This document shows, piece after piece, positions 47,767 to 61,130 of a DNA stretch of 64,000 nucleotides. Made by a program: the position numbers and the translations under genes. Below the pieces are notes generated by a model that searched no databases, was not told where the DNA came from, and worked only from the letters and a program-made list of their open reading frames with translations. Each line of letters starts with the position of its first letter. Position 1 is the stretch's first letter. The stretch is taken from contig NW_019775513.1 in assembly GCF_001039355.2 (NCBI RefSeq), positions 62,001-126,000 on the forward strand, in the 5' to 3' direction. This DNA comes from Lingula anatina. Its lineage: Eukaryota > Brachiopoda > Lingulata > Lingulida > Lingulidae.

Positions 47767-50700
47767 GTGAGTGAAATCATAGGCCGGCTTTGATAAAAGT
47801 AATCTTTCTCCTGCACAATACTACTATATGCCTGTAACCCTTGCATTGCATAAACCAGTTCAGAACTAGACGCTATATTTTGCCGGCAAGGTGGTTGATC
47901 ACCTGACTGTCAACACAAGTCAAACTGCCTTTGATTTCAATATTTAGATTTTGAACAATTGTTTGATCGATTGATAAATTTTAGTACCACGTCTCGTCTT
48001 TGTAGATCTTTTCATTAATGCATGCAGCTTCAATCCTGCCTTAACACAAAAACCGGGCTTGTTTAATTTTACTGGACATATTGTGGTTATCACGCAGGTG
48101 GGTATCCCGCCCACCTTGCTGCAATATACCCAAAGGCACAGGCACTTGCATCACTGAGTATTCTACCATAGTCATTTGGCGCTATCCACTCTCAGCAGGC
48201 TGGCTGCCATGTCTCTCGATCTTGTGCCATACGTATGCTTTCATTATAATTTTGATTGGTCCATTCTTTCATGTTGTCTATCCATGTTGTTCTTGATTTT
48301 TCTTTCCTATGTTTTCCATTCAACTGTCCTTCCAATGGCAACCTCTGCAAATTACCTTTTCTTATGCTGTGCCCTAAATACCCTGTAAGTTAATTTTCTT
48401 TTCTTGATTGTGTTTAGTAATGATCTTATTTTTAGATTATTAAACACTTACGCATTACTTTTGTTTTCAGTCCATGATAGTTTAATCATCCTTCGATATC
48501 CCACATTTCAAACATTTCCGTTTTTTTTTTCATCGTTGATTTTGTTAGTGTCCATGCCTCTAAGCAATATAAAAGTGTTGACCAGATGTAACATTATTAA
48601 TGGTACGCAGCCTTAGATTGATGCTAATGTTTCTTGATCTTATAAATATTGTTTTTTATTAATGTGACATGTGAATATATGTAAATATATAAATCACATG
48701 ACCTCGTGGGCCTACAGTCATTGAACATTGTACATTTATCAAAAACATAAAGTTAAGATTATAACTAGAGCAAAAATCATAAGATATTAATTCTGATAGT
48801 AACAGTAGTACAGTAATATTTTATGGTACATTATGTGTACATTTTTTTTTTTTGTCTGTAATTCAATTATTTTTGTGCCATAGTTTTCCAGATAATATGT
48901 ATTTACAACAATGGTAGAGTAATATTTAAGTAGAAGCTTTTTCTGGGCTGTTATATGTGTCACAGAGCTTCATATATTTTACAGATACCACCACTACAAT
49001 TTACCATTGAATAACCTTTTATGCCAAGCACATAATAACATTAGTTTGCTATACGAACAGACTTATTACACCAATTCATCTTCCATTTTCTGACCAGAGA
49101 TGAGATATCTTCGCAATGTTATGTTATATTGCTGCCAGTTAAGGATATATTCCCCAGCAAGGAAACTTCTGTTTATAGATATAAATGTACAAATATTTGC
49201 TATCAGATTATTTAGTTCTGTATCATTTTTTTAAATCAATAAAGCAGCCATTCACTCATTTTGAAATTCTCAAATCACATACCCTCATTGTTTATGAAGT
49301 TTAGCCAAGCATTCCTCCCACTTCATAAAATGTAGTCTCCACTGTATATTCTATTCCAGCTGAGCGTGAGCGGTCACTAGGCAAGGACTGGCACCCTCAG
49401 TGTCTACGATGTCAAGAATGTGGGAAAGTTTTAAATCCTGGACAACACGCAGAGGTAAGTAACCTATATAATAAGGAAAAATGCATGTGTACAAATGCGG
49501 AGGTCATTCTGACCAAGTTCAACTACATAGGACAATAATGTAAAGATTATGATATGTGTACATCTAAAAGAAAAGCATCAATTTGGGCTTGAACCCTTTA
49601 AGAAATGCATTTAGATAATGCATGGCCTTGGCACAGCTTCTTCTACATTACATGTATGATGTGTATTTATGAGGAATTATAGGAGACTTAATATGGGTAT
49701 GGTGTATATATTTTGTTTGACTTATGTTGCATTTCCTATAAAAAGTAACTGCTGTACCATTGTTATTATAATTATCATTTTTATCATTATTATGATAAAT
49801 TTATTTGTATTTATAATTTCAAATACATAGCATTATTCTTGCTTTCTGACTCAAAACCTTCCCCAAAGACAATTGAATGAACCATTGGATTTTTTAATGG
49901 GAAGCTTTTTACATTTTTGCTTATTTCAAAGTATTTCCACCTATCTGTATTTTTATTTGATGATTTTATCGTTATAAACAAGATTCTTCATCATTGACAA
50001 ATATGCTTTGCTTTCCGTGTCTCTATAATGGTAAATGTATTTATTATTTGCTTTAATTCCCTGCTTTATACCTATATTTTACAGGATCTTTAAGAAACTA
50101 GGTAGGATTGTGTTAATGTAGATATTGCATGGCTTGTTGTGTAAATATGGGTTTTTTTATTGAAGATTATAAGAACCTTAGTACCCCTGCATGTTTTATA
50201 TGTGTTGTTGTTTGAAGTACTCGGTTGAATGAATTACGCATGGTGTTTAAATGATTTTTTCCTTGTATCATTTGGAATGAATTCGTCTTTTAGTGTGATG
50301 ACAATTGTTTGTGATGTGTTTTTATATATTTATATATATGTCTGAAACACTAGGAAAATGGACCCATTACAAGCACACCAAGATAGTTTTCTATATGTAA
50401 TGTTTAACTGTTTATGTTGATTTTTGCAAATAACATGATAGAATAGCATGTCTCAAAAGTCTCTCTTCTCTCTCTCGAATGCTGAGAATACACAAAAGTT
50501 GCACACAGAAGCTATTTTGTAAGTCTTTGTGACAAGTTGCTTGGTGCCGTATTGACATAAATTATTAATGGTACTTATATCAATAGAGTCTCGTGCAGTA
50601 CAGGTTGTTGTTTATATCAACACAGCTATCTTCTATTGTTAGATGTTATTGTGATAGTGTATACAGTGTTGTATCATTTACCTTTTTTAGACATTAAGTC

Positions 50701-53700
50701 ACTGATTATTTTCATGATATAATCTTTTAAACTGAAATTAATGTTGAATTTAAGTAAACCAACTAATTGTTGGCATTTCCAATTTTCTGGATTGTATTAA
50801 ATGTTTATTTTCTTTTGGTTAAAAATGCAACTGATTTTTTAAAGATTTCGACATTAAATTGCTATCTGCTGATGTGCTTAATGTTAGAGAACAACACAAC
50901 CAGATACATATTGGCTCTGTATTCAGTGGCTCCTATTAAATATTTGTAAGTCGGCAATGATAAATAATAAATGGTATTTTAAGAATATTGACATGACCTC
51001 AACCAACTCTGTTATCTGTACTGCTACTGTTGCTTAGGGCATTAATTTTTCTTTAAGGACATTGTACAGTTCAAAAGAGACCACAAATATGTTTAAATAC
51101 CATAGATACGGCATTCCTCTGATGCTAATGACTAATGTGATTATATAAGGAATAAGACAAGAAGATAAGCATGTTTAAATAGCTGTGATGTGAGGACATC
51201 AGGTGAAGGCATCATATTTCTACTGATGAATAAGAACCCGAAAGGGTGGGTCACAGTGACAGAAGTATGATCACTAGATTAGCTTGTATTGGCAAGCTGC
51301 CAAGAGGTCATAGAGTCGGAGTGGATGCCATGATTGTGACAAGGCACAACAAACACAATTTGGGAGTTGTTTAAAGTAAGTTGCTGTGCTTGTGATGTAG
51401 CACAACCAGTAACTCAGCTTCACATGGAGGATTGTAGTTTGAGATTTGAAAATTGATACTGTGAATGTGTTTTAAATCTGCAGTGGTTTACTGAATTTTT
51501 GCAGTCTTTGAACATAAATATATTCACAATCTTAAGTAAATCAGGAGAGGACAAATATGAGTGAAGAAAGTCAGATGTTCAAAAATAAAGATGGTTAAAC
51601 CTCTGAATATCAAGATGAATATGACATAATCAGAATATATGATAAACAGCTAATTCTACACATTAAAACAGTATTCTGGAAAACCATCTAGCTTCTACTG
51701 TCGCAAACAGTGGTTTGACTCTCACCCTTATGTGCATATCCGTTATGACATTCTCTAATTCAAATGTCAGTAATGTTCAGCATATGCTCTACATTCAAAT
51801 ATCTTATTTTTGCTTATTTTCTATTCAGTCTGTACTTACATTTGGAGTGTCTGTGCATAGATTTAAACCAAGAAGCTCAACAGTCCAAGATAAGTGTATT
51901 CGGCATTGAAAATGGTCTCTCCTATTACTTTTGGCAATATATACTCCCCATGAAGACAGCATTCAAATATGCAGTGGTGTGTCCAGCATGTCCGTGTGCC
52001 AGTCATATTTAATATTAATGGTCGTGAACTGTGTGGTCTTTCCAACCATATCTGGACAACCCCTGACCCTGTGTGACATTAAGATATGCTAATTTGTATA
52101 CTAATATATGTGTAAAGTGAAGCATCACTGAGTGCTTTTTAAATCCCATTTTTCTGTCCATTTAAAAAGGTGACACTCTCATCAAATATGTAATAGTAGA
52201 CTTTTCAGTAGTTGCTTCTTGATTTTTGAAAATATTCTGTTGAGGTAGTAAGAGAGGAACATTTAATTGTGTAAGTATTTATGAAGGCTTGAAGGAATAT
52301 AGTCTTCAGGTGTGCAGATTAGGTAGGGGCAGATAATGTAGGTCACAATAACTATCATTATTCTAGTCTGGGACAAGGGATGTTATCTGCGACATAAAGA
52401 TAGTAATGATTTATGTTGTTTTTTTCAAGAGGCCTTTCAAGGGATAGTTGTTTTAGATAGTATGTTTGATAAATGTTTAGGTTACCACAATTGTTGATTT
52501 TGGAAATGTATTTAATTTGCAGTGGTGGGAAATGGAGTTTTGAGGGGGTATTAAAAAAGCAGATATATGATGACCATTTTAAAGGAATCAAATTGGAAAT
52601 AATTAAAAATTACTTACTTGTGATATAATTCTACCTAAAGTGTAAGAAAGTTTACTGGGTAGTAAAGATATCTTACTTTTCCTGAAGTGTTTAACTGGGA
52701 AATTAAAGCAATAATAACTCTTCGTTTTGGCCAAAAATGAATTTTCCTGGAGTAAACAACAATTTTCCCATACTTACCAATGGTTAATGAATCCATTTTT
52801 ACATTCAAAGTTAGTCCCTGGTTTTTTTCTAAAAAGTTTGGTTTTTTGTTAAAATCTCTTAAGAGATTTTAACAGAGTATAGACATCAGTGGAGGTCACG
52901 TGGTCTAAAGACAAGTTCAAATATCAGAATAAAAGCTATAACTGCTGTTTTTGTGGTAAAACAGAATATAATTATATTTCTATGAGTTATTCACAAGGTT
53001 TTTATTGTGAAATATAGATCTCATACGAAGAGTTATTATCCCTTTAATGTAGTAGGAAAATTGGAAAAATTAATGTATTTTTAAAAGGAAGCAAACGACA
53101 TATTGGTTTACATTAACTTTTTTATTATGAAAAAAGTTAGGAATGCTTTACAAGTGACAAACTTACCTTCTACATCTATGAAAATTGCAAAACAAGACAA
53201 TTAACAAAAAAAGTTCTCAAAAGAAAGAAAAACTTAGAACTTTTGTTAAAATCACAGAATAAAGACAAAAAAACTGCCAACAATGTGACATAGACAGCAG
53301 TGTGCCCTGTGACATATCTGGCCATTGCATGTCAGCTGTCATCTCATATAGACTGGGGCCACGCAGATAAACATCAGAATAATACTGTCACTAGGGCTAC
53401 AGCCGCATTCAGACAGGTTTAAAAGTTGGACCAGCTCCCAGATGAAATGTGTTAAAGCATGACCAAATTAGCTATCAAATTCAGATGACTGAGACTCGTA
53501 AGTGTCCCAAAAATCTTACCTCTATTACAGAAGTGCACCAGTGGTGTCAGCCAGTGAACTGATTTTGCCTTGCCAAATAATTTGGTTGTCAATTTTGGTA
53601 AAACATCTTGTACATGAAACAGATTTCAATAAAAAACCAGTCTGAACTGAGTCTTAGCTAGCCTACACCTTACCTGTTTATACATATGTGCCACATTCAG

Positions 53701-55549
53701 AGAACCAGTGAGCGGGTTAGGTAAGGAAGTACAAGTAAGTCACGTCACGCTGGATTATTTACACGAATGCCGCACTGACTTCTTACTTAATTGAATATTT
53801 ATCAGTGTAAGTTTTGGTTGATGGAGTTTCCAAAGGTTGGGTGTCAGTTGAGGATCTTATACCTTAAGCACTATGATATTTGGGATGTTGGCACAGTTTC
53901 TGTTGAATTTGTGTTGATCTTTATTCTACCAGTAGATGTCTTTAAAAGTTAAATTGGTAATAATAGAAAATAATCATTTACCAAGGATTTGATACTAATT
54001 TCCTTAGTTACATAGTATTAATCAAAATGTTACATGTATATTAATGTATACTTAGAACTATTATATGTATATTATGTATAGCTCTGTGGCATTTGGGACT
54101 CAGGTAATTGATATCTAATTTAGAAGTAATCATATTCTGTTGGCTGCATATTATATATGTATCAGGACACACTGGTATATATTCACGATAACAGCTTGTG
54201 GCAAAACTAGTCGAGTGATGTTGGATGGAAGGGTGTGCCGTGTTAAGAAGTCTGTTATTATATGAAGCATTGTTCAATCCATTCTACCTTTAAACACTGC
54301 GTGACAAACACATTTTATGTCTCTTATGTGTGACACTTTTGAAAGGAGGTTATGTAGTATAATATGAGAAATATGTGGTGATTTTTTTCTATATGATTTT
54401 TCTGGAGAAATGGAGAATAATCTTTTTTATCCTAAATTTAAAAACATCATCCTGCTTCAGCCAAAAGTAAAAAAAAGAGTACAGAATGACACTAGGCATT
54501 ATGTTCTTTTATTCGATGCTATGACAACTGCATGCATGCAGTGATTCCAAGCATAAAATACTGGTAGTTATTTTCCCCTCACTCTAACGTAATGTGCTCA
54601 TTTTTCTTTAAAAGTCAAATCTGGGTAATTTACATTTAAAGTTCCCATTGACTGTATACATTTTACGTAGCTTTGGCATAACTAATGGTTTTAAATTTAC
54701 ATTTGAAACTATTGGTAGCTGCTGCTGGATGCAATGACAAAATTATTCCTATTTTAAGGTATCAAAGGCATACATTGACCTTTTTGGCACATCACATCCA
54801 GTCTTATAAAATGGTATCATGTTAACTCATTGCTATGGTCTCCGAATGGTTGTTTTGTACCATATTATACATGCTTGCCTACAGCTGCAATAACATGTTT
54901 TAGTGCCGTCTGCCAAGTTCTGTAACGCCACTAAAAGGACGATTATAGGTTATATTTCAACTGTGGCATTGCTGCCATGTATTGCTTGGTAAAAGCAGAC
55001 ATTTTTCAGTGCTGAAAGAGAAGATCAAATTATTGAAAGAAATATTTTTATATTGGGATTCAAAAGGCAAGTTTATAATCAAAATGCTAATTTATCTGAA
55101 CATATACTCAACAGGTTGTGGTAGACAGAAATGTTTGGTGTATGTTACAATGTAATCTGACATCATGGTCCTAGATTACAAAAAAATAATGACTCATGTT
55201 CATATATGGTAAAAAGGAATCTGAAAGTGTGGTAGTGTCCTGTACATTGTGATTCTTTTTAAATTTACAAGTACCTCCAGGTTTAAATTCCAGCTGTGCT
55301 TTAATCACTGACTCATAACTTATATAATTGCTGAATATTGCATGTGATTTAGGATGCTGAACTTTTTTTTTCAGCACCACGGTCTTCCATATTGTCACAT
55401 TCCATGCTACAGTGCTTTATTTGGTCCAGAAACATTTGGTCACGGTACCTCTGTCGAATCACATAGAAACTTTGGCAAGAAGGAAGGAAGAATGGGTGAT
55501 CAAGAAACGTATGTATAATCTGTATTAATTTTGAAGTGGTAAATTGGTT

Positions 55550-55619
<70 letters not shown>

Positions 55620-58600
55620 TTGTGTGTGTACGTATGTGATAACTGACTTGTTGTATAGATACTGAATGATAAGAAGGAAACGTAAAGGACTTCCCTGATT
55701 TACTTTTTCAAAGAATGTGTTTATAGCTGTTGTTCAGTGTTTGAAGATGAAAATGTAACAAAACCACAGGCCTTTAGCTTGCAAAAAGTTTTTCTCAGTT
55801 GTTAGGGGCTGATAACTGCTGATAACGGATTTTTGTCAGCTGCAGTTGTATTACTTTTATAATATTTATAGACAAAGACTGCTGGCGAAGTTAGCAGAAT
55901 ACAACAGACACCATGAGGGAAAGAAACGGCACCTCAACAGCAAAATGGTAGGTGTCTCTGCAGGCACATGGCCAATAAAAGCTTGTTAAAACTGAACAGA
56001 TGGTGTAGAAAGATTACTCACAAGGTTAAACCAAGGATCTACATTGCACTAGACAGGTCCTAGGTTTAGCCTGTTTTTTAAACTTGAGAATAATGTCTAT
56101 TTCTGACTTTTTTTATGGAGTACATTAGAACATTATCGGTGGGACTAAGTAATACTTCGGTTTCAGCTTAATTTTGATATTGTTTCAGGTGAATGACCGT
56201 CTTGTTATTGAGGGTCTATTACAAGTGTACTGGGGTGTGAAAAAACCAATCCAGTTTAAGAAGGGAGAGGCTGTCATGGTGAGGAAGAAGAACCACCTTG
56301 CTGATATAATCAATGGATTTGCAGAGGCAGGTCGAAGTACGGAGGTGAGCCAGTTAATATTGTGTATGTAGCCAGACTTCTTAAAAAATCTTTTGATCAT
56401 TCTGGATGCTCTTGAGTTTTTGCGATACAGTTTATATTTTCCCAACTTGTTAGAATATATCAATGAAAATTAGCTGAGAAATCATTTAATCTTATGGTTG
56501 AATTTTTATTATTGGTATTCCAACATCCAGCATATCATTACATGCTCTGATATAAGTTATTATCATATTTGCATAAACTTTCCTATCTATTACTCTGGTT
56601 GTCATCGCTGATTCACTGTCACAACTTATTCATTTGTACAAATAAGCTGTATTCTATTTTAGCTGTTGACTTTCCAACTGACTTAGCAGACAATTGATCA
56701 TCACAATATCTGTTAATTTTTTCTGTCCTATTTCTCTGACAAATTGGATTAAAAAAGGTTTATAAGAAACTTAATTCTTCTCCACTAGGTCGATTCCAGA
56801 ACACTCCCTGCAGGTGGCATCTCTAGTCAAGAAACCCCTGCTTCCCGACCCATTCAAAGAGAACGCCGAGGTAGTTTAGATGATATAGACACTGGCGCAT
56901 TAGCAGCTGCTGAAACAGTGGTAAAAAGAGGGAGGAAGAACAAAAGAGAGATCAAAAAGTATAATACCATAGCCTATAGGGGTGAAACAGCCACCAAGAA
57001 ATTAAAGAAACGATACACAATTAATGGACATTTTTATAACCCAAAGGTATGTGATCTGTGAATGAAAAGAAATTAAATGAAGTACGTATTAGCTGTTGTA
57101 CTGTTATTGGTAACTGCTCATTTGTTAATATAAGTAATGAAATTGTTATTGTGTTATTTATCTATATGAAGAAAAGTTTACCAAATCTCAATATAATTTT
57201 AAAAAGTGCAGTCTTCAGCTAAAACTTAACCTGCCCTTAACCTATAAGATAAATTTTAAAACCAAATTTTCTCTATGCAAATTTAATATTTAATTTTTTT
57301 TCATAATTCACTTTTTTTTATGGTACCGTAAAGCTATATTTTTATGTCTTTTAGACCAGTGTGTTCACCCCTACTCATGGCACAGTGACAGCAGTGAGGG
57401 TGTCCAGTCTTTTACCAGTTCACGATGTCATCAAGTTGCTGTTAGAAAAATTCAAGGTTGGTGCTGTATAAATGAAAATACAATAGGCAAAATCATTTTT
57501 TAAAAACTGTTGTTCTATGAATAATAGAAAATTCAAGGTTGGCGTTGTATAAATAAAAATTGAAAATATGTTGAGAATAATTGTTTTGAACTAAATAAGG
57601 AAAGTCATCTTGATACAGTATGACAAAGAAGGTGATTTTTTAAGTTATTTATATGTAAGTTGGAAGCTAGAAAAAAAGATCAGAGCAAGATAGGGTTATA
57701 GATTTTTGCCATTTACAGGTGGAAAACAGCCCAGAAGAATTTGCTCTCTACATTGTGAAGGACAATGGCGGTAAGTCTTGCCACTATAGTCTCACACAAG
57801 TGCTAGGATTTTAAAACTGTATTATACAGTATTGCCCATTTTATGATCACAATTGATTGAACATTGCAGAATAGTCTGACAACAGAAGTAAGTAGTTGGA
57901 AAATATATGTTGACAGTATTGTCTTTCATTAATGATCATCCTTTTTCATTAAGTTTTTAAGCCTAGAATTAATTGATTCACTGCCAGCTGATATCAGATT
58001 CCTCTTTTTTCTTCAGAGACGAGAAAACTGGAGGAGGCTGACAGTCCTCTGATAACCAGGGTAGAGCTGGGTCCTGATGAGGATCACATTAAACTATTCA
58101 TCATGGAAGATTCATCACAGGTTATCACACATGAGGTAAGCATACATATATACATATTACAGTATACAGCTTTGAAAAATCATCAGTGACCTGAAGTTGA
58201 AATTTTATTTTTGAATAAAACTCTAGGCACCTTTCCTAGGCTTTCTTAGGGATCTTTCTTCAATAACAAATCAAATTTTAACAAATAAGCTCAATCCCAG
58301 AAAATAATAATATGGTAGTAGTCAGTTGGTGCTCTAGCAAAAACTGCATTCTACTAGATATTAAAGACATGAAATTTATAAGGATATATGTATATTCATT
58401 GTGAGAATAATGAATTGTAATCCAGGTGGCTCAGTATTTAAACCTCCCAGAAACTGTGCTACTGGGGATTTACAAGAAATTCCAGGAAGAAGAAGAAAAA
58501 GAAGTGCAGCGCATCAAAAACTGGTAATTGACGCTCTTGTCACTGTATGCGTTTATACGTTGTGTTAACTGTAAAGAACTATATAACTAAGGGTTTAATT

Positions 58601-58914
58601 GTCAGTGAGTGTTGTATGTATTCTGTAGGCTCTGTGAAACTCACCAAGTACTACAAAACTGTTAAATTTGAATATATGGTTCTACTTCTTTGTTGGTTAA
58701 GTATTATCATGCAACAAATTTATTTTTAAATTAAACCTTATACTTAGCATATGCCTGTATAATATTTCATCAGTAGTGATGCTTTTTCAGATGGAGATCT
58801 TCAGATCACTCCTAACTGGACACCCTTTTTTATCTTTTTATTTTAATTTACAGGTACGTTAACTACAGGGAAGCTTTAAAACGTAGCATGATTGACTACC
58901 AGACATATCTTTGA
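47727..58914 (+). CDS. RASSF: LIM-domain RASSF: Ras-association and SARAH domain protein, complete CDS, 11 exons
   Basis: Exons: 47727-47766, 49360-49454, 55375-55508, 55872-55947, 56189-56344, 56789-57046, 57355-57456, 57719-57770, 58017-58135, 58426-58523 and 58854-58914. They total 1191 nt, giving 396 aa, all GT-AG and phase-consistent. Domains in order: LIM at residues 4-56 (Cys4, Cys7, His25, Cys28, Cys31, Cys34, Cys52, Cys56), most like CRIP-type LIM; a basic linker ([16 protein letters not shown]); a Ras-association domain at about 240-330 ([54 protein letters not shown]); and a C-terminal SARAH helix at about 343-392 ([20 protein letters not shown], then [20 protein letters not shown]). 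RASSF proteins dimerise with MST/Hippo kinases through SARAH. LIM-RA-SARAH order is known from Drosophila Rassf, so this is the invertebrate counterpart of the RASSF1-6 group. Confidence 0.94.
47767..49359 (+). other. RASSF intron 1
   Basis: This is 1.6 kb with a GT donor and TATTCCAG acceptor. It is AT-rich with T-runs. Open frames at about 48080-48616 have no family resemblance and are not supported. Confidence 0.75.
49360..49454 (+). CDS. RASSF: RASSF exon 2 (LIM domain)
   Basis: This exon encodes (A)[19 protein letters not shown] onward through [12 protein letters not shown]. It supplies His25, Cys28, Cys31 and Cys34 of the LIM zinc sites. The donor is GAG|GTAAGT. Confidence 0.94.
49455..55374 (+). 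other. RASSF intron 2 with one MITE
   Basis: This 5.9-kb intron contains the second TTAA-flanked MITE (52707-53043). The rest is AT-rich with no gene recognised. Several short ORFs are present but lack family similarity. Confidence 0.75.
52707..53043. mobile_element. TTAA-flanked MITE, copy 2
   Basis: It is almost identical to 1261-1597, with the same length and order, the same exact 26-bp palindrome (52848-52873), and TTAA at 52703-52706 and 53044-53047. Left terminus AGCAATAATAACTCTTCG and right terminus (opposite strand) AGGGATAATAACTCTTCG are slightly diverged. Close similarity of copies in two unrelated introns indicates recent activity. Confidence 0.88.
55375..55508 (+). CDS. RASSF: RASSF exon 3 (end of LIM domain)
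   Basis: This exon encodes [20 protein letters not shown] onward, giving Cys52 and Cys56 in the C-x3-C spacing seen in CRIP-type LIM domains, then [20 protein letters not shown]. The donor AC|GTATGT is phase 2. A TC/TG microsatellite starts about 45 bases after the donor. Confidence 0.93.
55553..55630. repeat. (TC)n(TG)n compound microsatellite
   Basis: About 55 bases of TC are followed by TG repeat to about 55630, in RASSF intron 3 just downstream of the exon 3 donor. Confidence 0.95.
55872..57046 (+). CDS. RASSF: RASSF exons 4-6 (linker region)
   Basis: Exons are 55872-55947, 56189-56344 and 56789-57046. They encode [20 protein letters not shown] onward, [20 protein letters not shown] onward, and a basic Ser/Arg-rich linker ending [14 protein letters not shown], the lead-in to the RA domain. 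The [13 protein letters not shown] segment is typical of the region ahead of RA in RASSF2/4/6-like proteins. Confidence 0.9.
57355..58135 (+). CDS. RASSF: RASSF exons 7-9 (Ras-association domain)
   Basis: Exons are 57355-57456, 57719-57770 and 58017-58135. They encode [53 protein letters not shown], then [20 protein letters not shown]. This fits the ubiquitin-like RA fold of RASSFs, including TPxxGxxTxVR at the start. A duplicated copy of the exon 7 donor lies at 57538. Confidence 0.92.
58426..58914 (+). CDS. RASSF: RASSF exons 10-11 (SARAH domain and stop)
   Basis: Exons are 58426-58523 and 58854-58914, with TG|G completing a Trp across the junction. The encoded Leu/Glu-rich helix ([20 protein letters not shown] then KEVQRIKNW) and [15 protein letters not shown] followed by QTYL* fit the SARAH coiled coil, which pairs with the SARAH helix of MST1/2 (Hippo). 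Confidence 0.9.
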
Positions 58915-60880
58915 GTGAGAAAGCTGAAATCCTAACTCCATTTATGTACGAAGACCTGCAGTTTCACTGCACTTAGAGAAGACTTTCATAACATGATCTC
59001 ATAACTAGATTCAGGCATTATCCATAGTGCGGGCACAAGTGTTCAGGACTTAAAATCACACCGAGGTTACCCAGTTTGGTGAAATATGTAATACATTAAC
59101 CATTCCAACATTTATGTGATGCACATATTTACTATTATACAATTTTTAATTATGAAACTTTTGATACTTTGCAAAGTTTCATTTAAATTTACATGATCCT
59201 AAAGCAGTTACCACTGTTTGAGAGTCATTGGAACAAATTATTGATTTTTTTAAAGACTCATTCTGCATCATTAGAATAAATCAAGATATCTTTGAGTGAT
59301 AATTAATATTCTGAAGGAGATGTTTTACCCAAATGCTGCTGTAACCCTTTTTTTTTTTTTGTAATATGTCTAGTAATAGCTGTTGTGTTAAAGTTACTGT
59401 TCATAGGTGCTCATAGAGTTACCAGTTAGTGATATTATGTCTGTATATGTATGCACTGTTGTTTTACATGCAATGTTGACATGCCTCACTTATTTATCAA
59501 GGGCAAATTTTTTTGCAAGTGATCATATATTAAAAAAGAAATGTTTTTGTTTTGTTTGCTAAAAGCATAGGAATTGCATCTGTGTAAGCTGTCCTCTTTA
59601 AATCATGAAAACAAATCACATGCCCAGTATTTCCTATTATATATTCCTAAAGTTAACCTATCAACTGAAACATACACAACCTACATTTTCCTATACATGT
59701 AGGATTGAGCTCTAATAAACAATATATATATTTATTTATTGCACTTGAAATCCACACATTTTTTGGCAGCACACTTACCAGTGCCCACAATTTTTTAAAT
59801 AAATATTCATACAATATATACACCATATATTAGACTATTTATGTACACTATTGTACACTACTCAGGAATGGTAAGTTAACATACATTGCTGGTTATGAAA
59901 AGATAATTTATTATGGTTATTCTATATATAACTTTTAACAGTCGATACAGTGTGAGTGTATGTATATGCAGTACCAATACACTTCTATAACATGTGGTGT
60001 GACTGCTTAAGCACAAACAAAGACATACCTAGATTGGCTTAAAATGGGTTCTTCGCCATCTTCACACTTTTGGGTTGGAAAATGTGGATCTGCTGGGTTC
60101 TCTTTTAAGCATGATTTACCTAGAATTGTCAATATTTTAATATATTTGTTTCTGTTTATTAGTATGGTGTTTTGTAATTTGTTTTGCCTTACATAGTAGT
60201 TAAGTTTGCTATAAGTAATTTTGTTTTTCATAAAATTTCCAATTGAATTGGTTGTTCAGTGCATTAATGATTGTGTTATTGTAGTAGTTGTTCCAACATA
60301 TAGGGGTTCAACAGTATTAATCTGGGTTATAAGCTGAGCTGTTTTAAAATATCAGATATTATCCTGTACATAAGTTTTTGTATTAATATGTTTTTTAAAG
60401 TTTCTCCCATTTCAAAATTCTTTTCCTAATTATTTCTTATTATCTGTTTAACATGGTCACAGTTATTAAAATTCCATACTTGGGCAGAAAGGAAATCCAA
60501 ACTAGAGGATCAGGGAGGCGATGCCGCCTACAAATATTGTACCACCAGATGTAGTAAGCACATTTGTATGTTAAACAAACCTAGACAGCAAAGCTGACAA
60601 ATATACAGACACCATACAGGAAACAAGGCAGCAAATCTGACAAATGTTTGGACATTCAGACCCAGAAAAGAGTGCACCAAATTGGCCAATTTTAATGCAC
60701 TTTTACATAATGCTTTAAAACAGCATAATCACTCTTACCCTCTTACATTAAGTACTACAGGTAACATGGGCATTGAAAAACTAGCAAGTGATTCAGTTTC
60801 AGGAGCTTTAAAGCCACTGGAAATGCTTATGTGTGAATAAATATTTAAAAAACTGTATATTTACTGTAAATGTACTGTAT
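58915..60880 (+). other. RASSF 3' UTR candidates and downstream region
   Basis: AATAAA signals on the + strand occur at 59275-59280, 59714-59719 and 59798-59803; any could end the RASSF transcript. Otherwise it is AT-rich and no gene is recognised. Confidence 0.5.
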
Positions 60881-60884
60881 ATTT

Positions 60885-61130
60885 TTGAAAGTTACCTGCC
60901 TCTTTACCAAACAAAGTCACTCGGTAAATTAATAGTAAAACAAAAATATGATTTGGTAGTTATAGAGTGAATGTCACCTAAACTGTGCAAAGAAACAGAA
61001 TAATTACCGTAAATGTGAACGGATCATGCTGATTTTCCAAAGCAATCTGCTTCTTTGCCAAACAAGGCAACTCAGTAAATTTAAAGTAAAACAAAATACG
61101 GTTTGGCAGTTATGGGGGAACGTCATGACA
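60885..61130. repeat. Diverged tandem duplication, unit about 140 bp
   Basis: Two copies share CTTT(A/G)CCAAACAA, then TAGTAAAACAAAAAT against AAGTAAAACAAAATA, then GGTTTGGCAGTTATGG against ATTTGGTAGTTATAG. The second copy runs into GGACAGACAGACATATC, a GACA-rich motif also met near 17845. Confidence 0.65.

Noticed and set aside
48081-48616. Overlapping hydrophobic + strand ORFs in RASSF intron 1
   Set aside because: T-rich sequence gives hydrophobic translations; there is no family match and no splice support.
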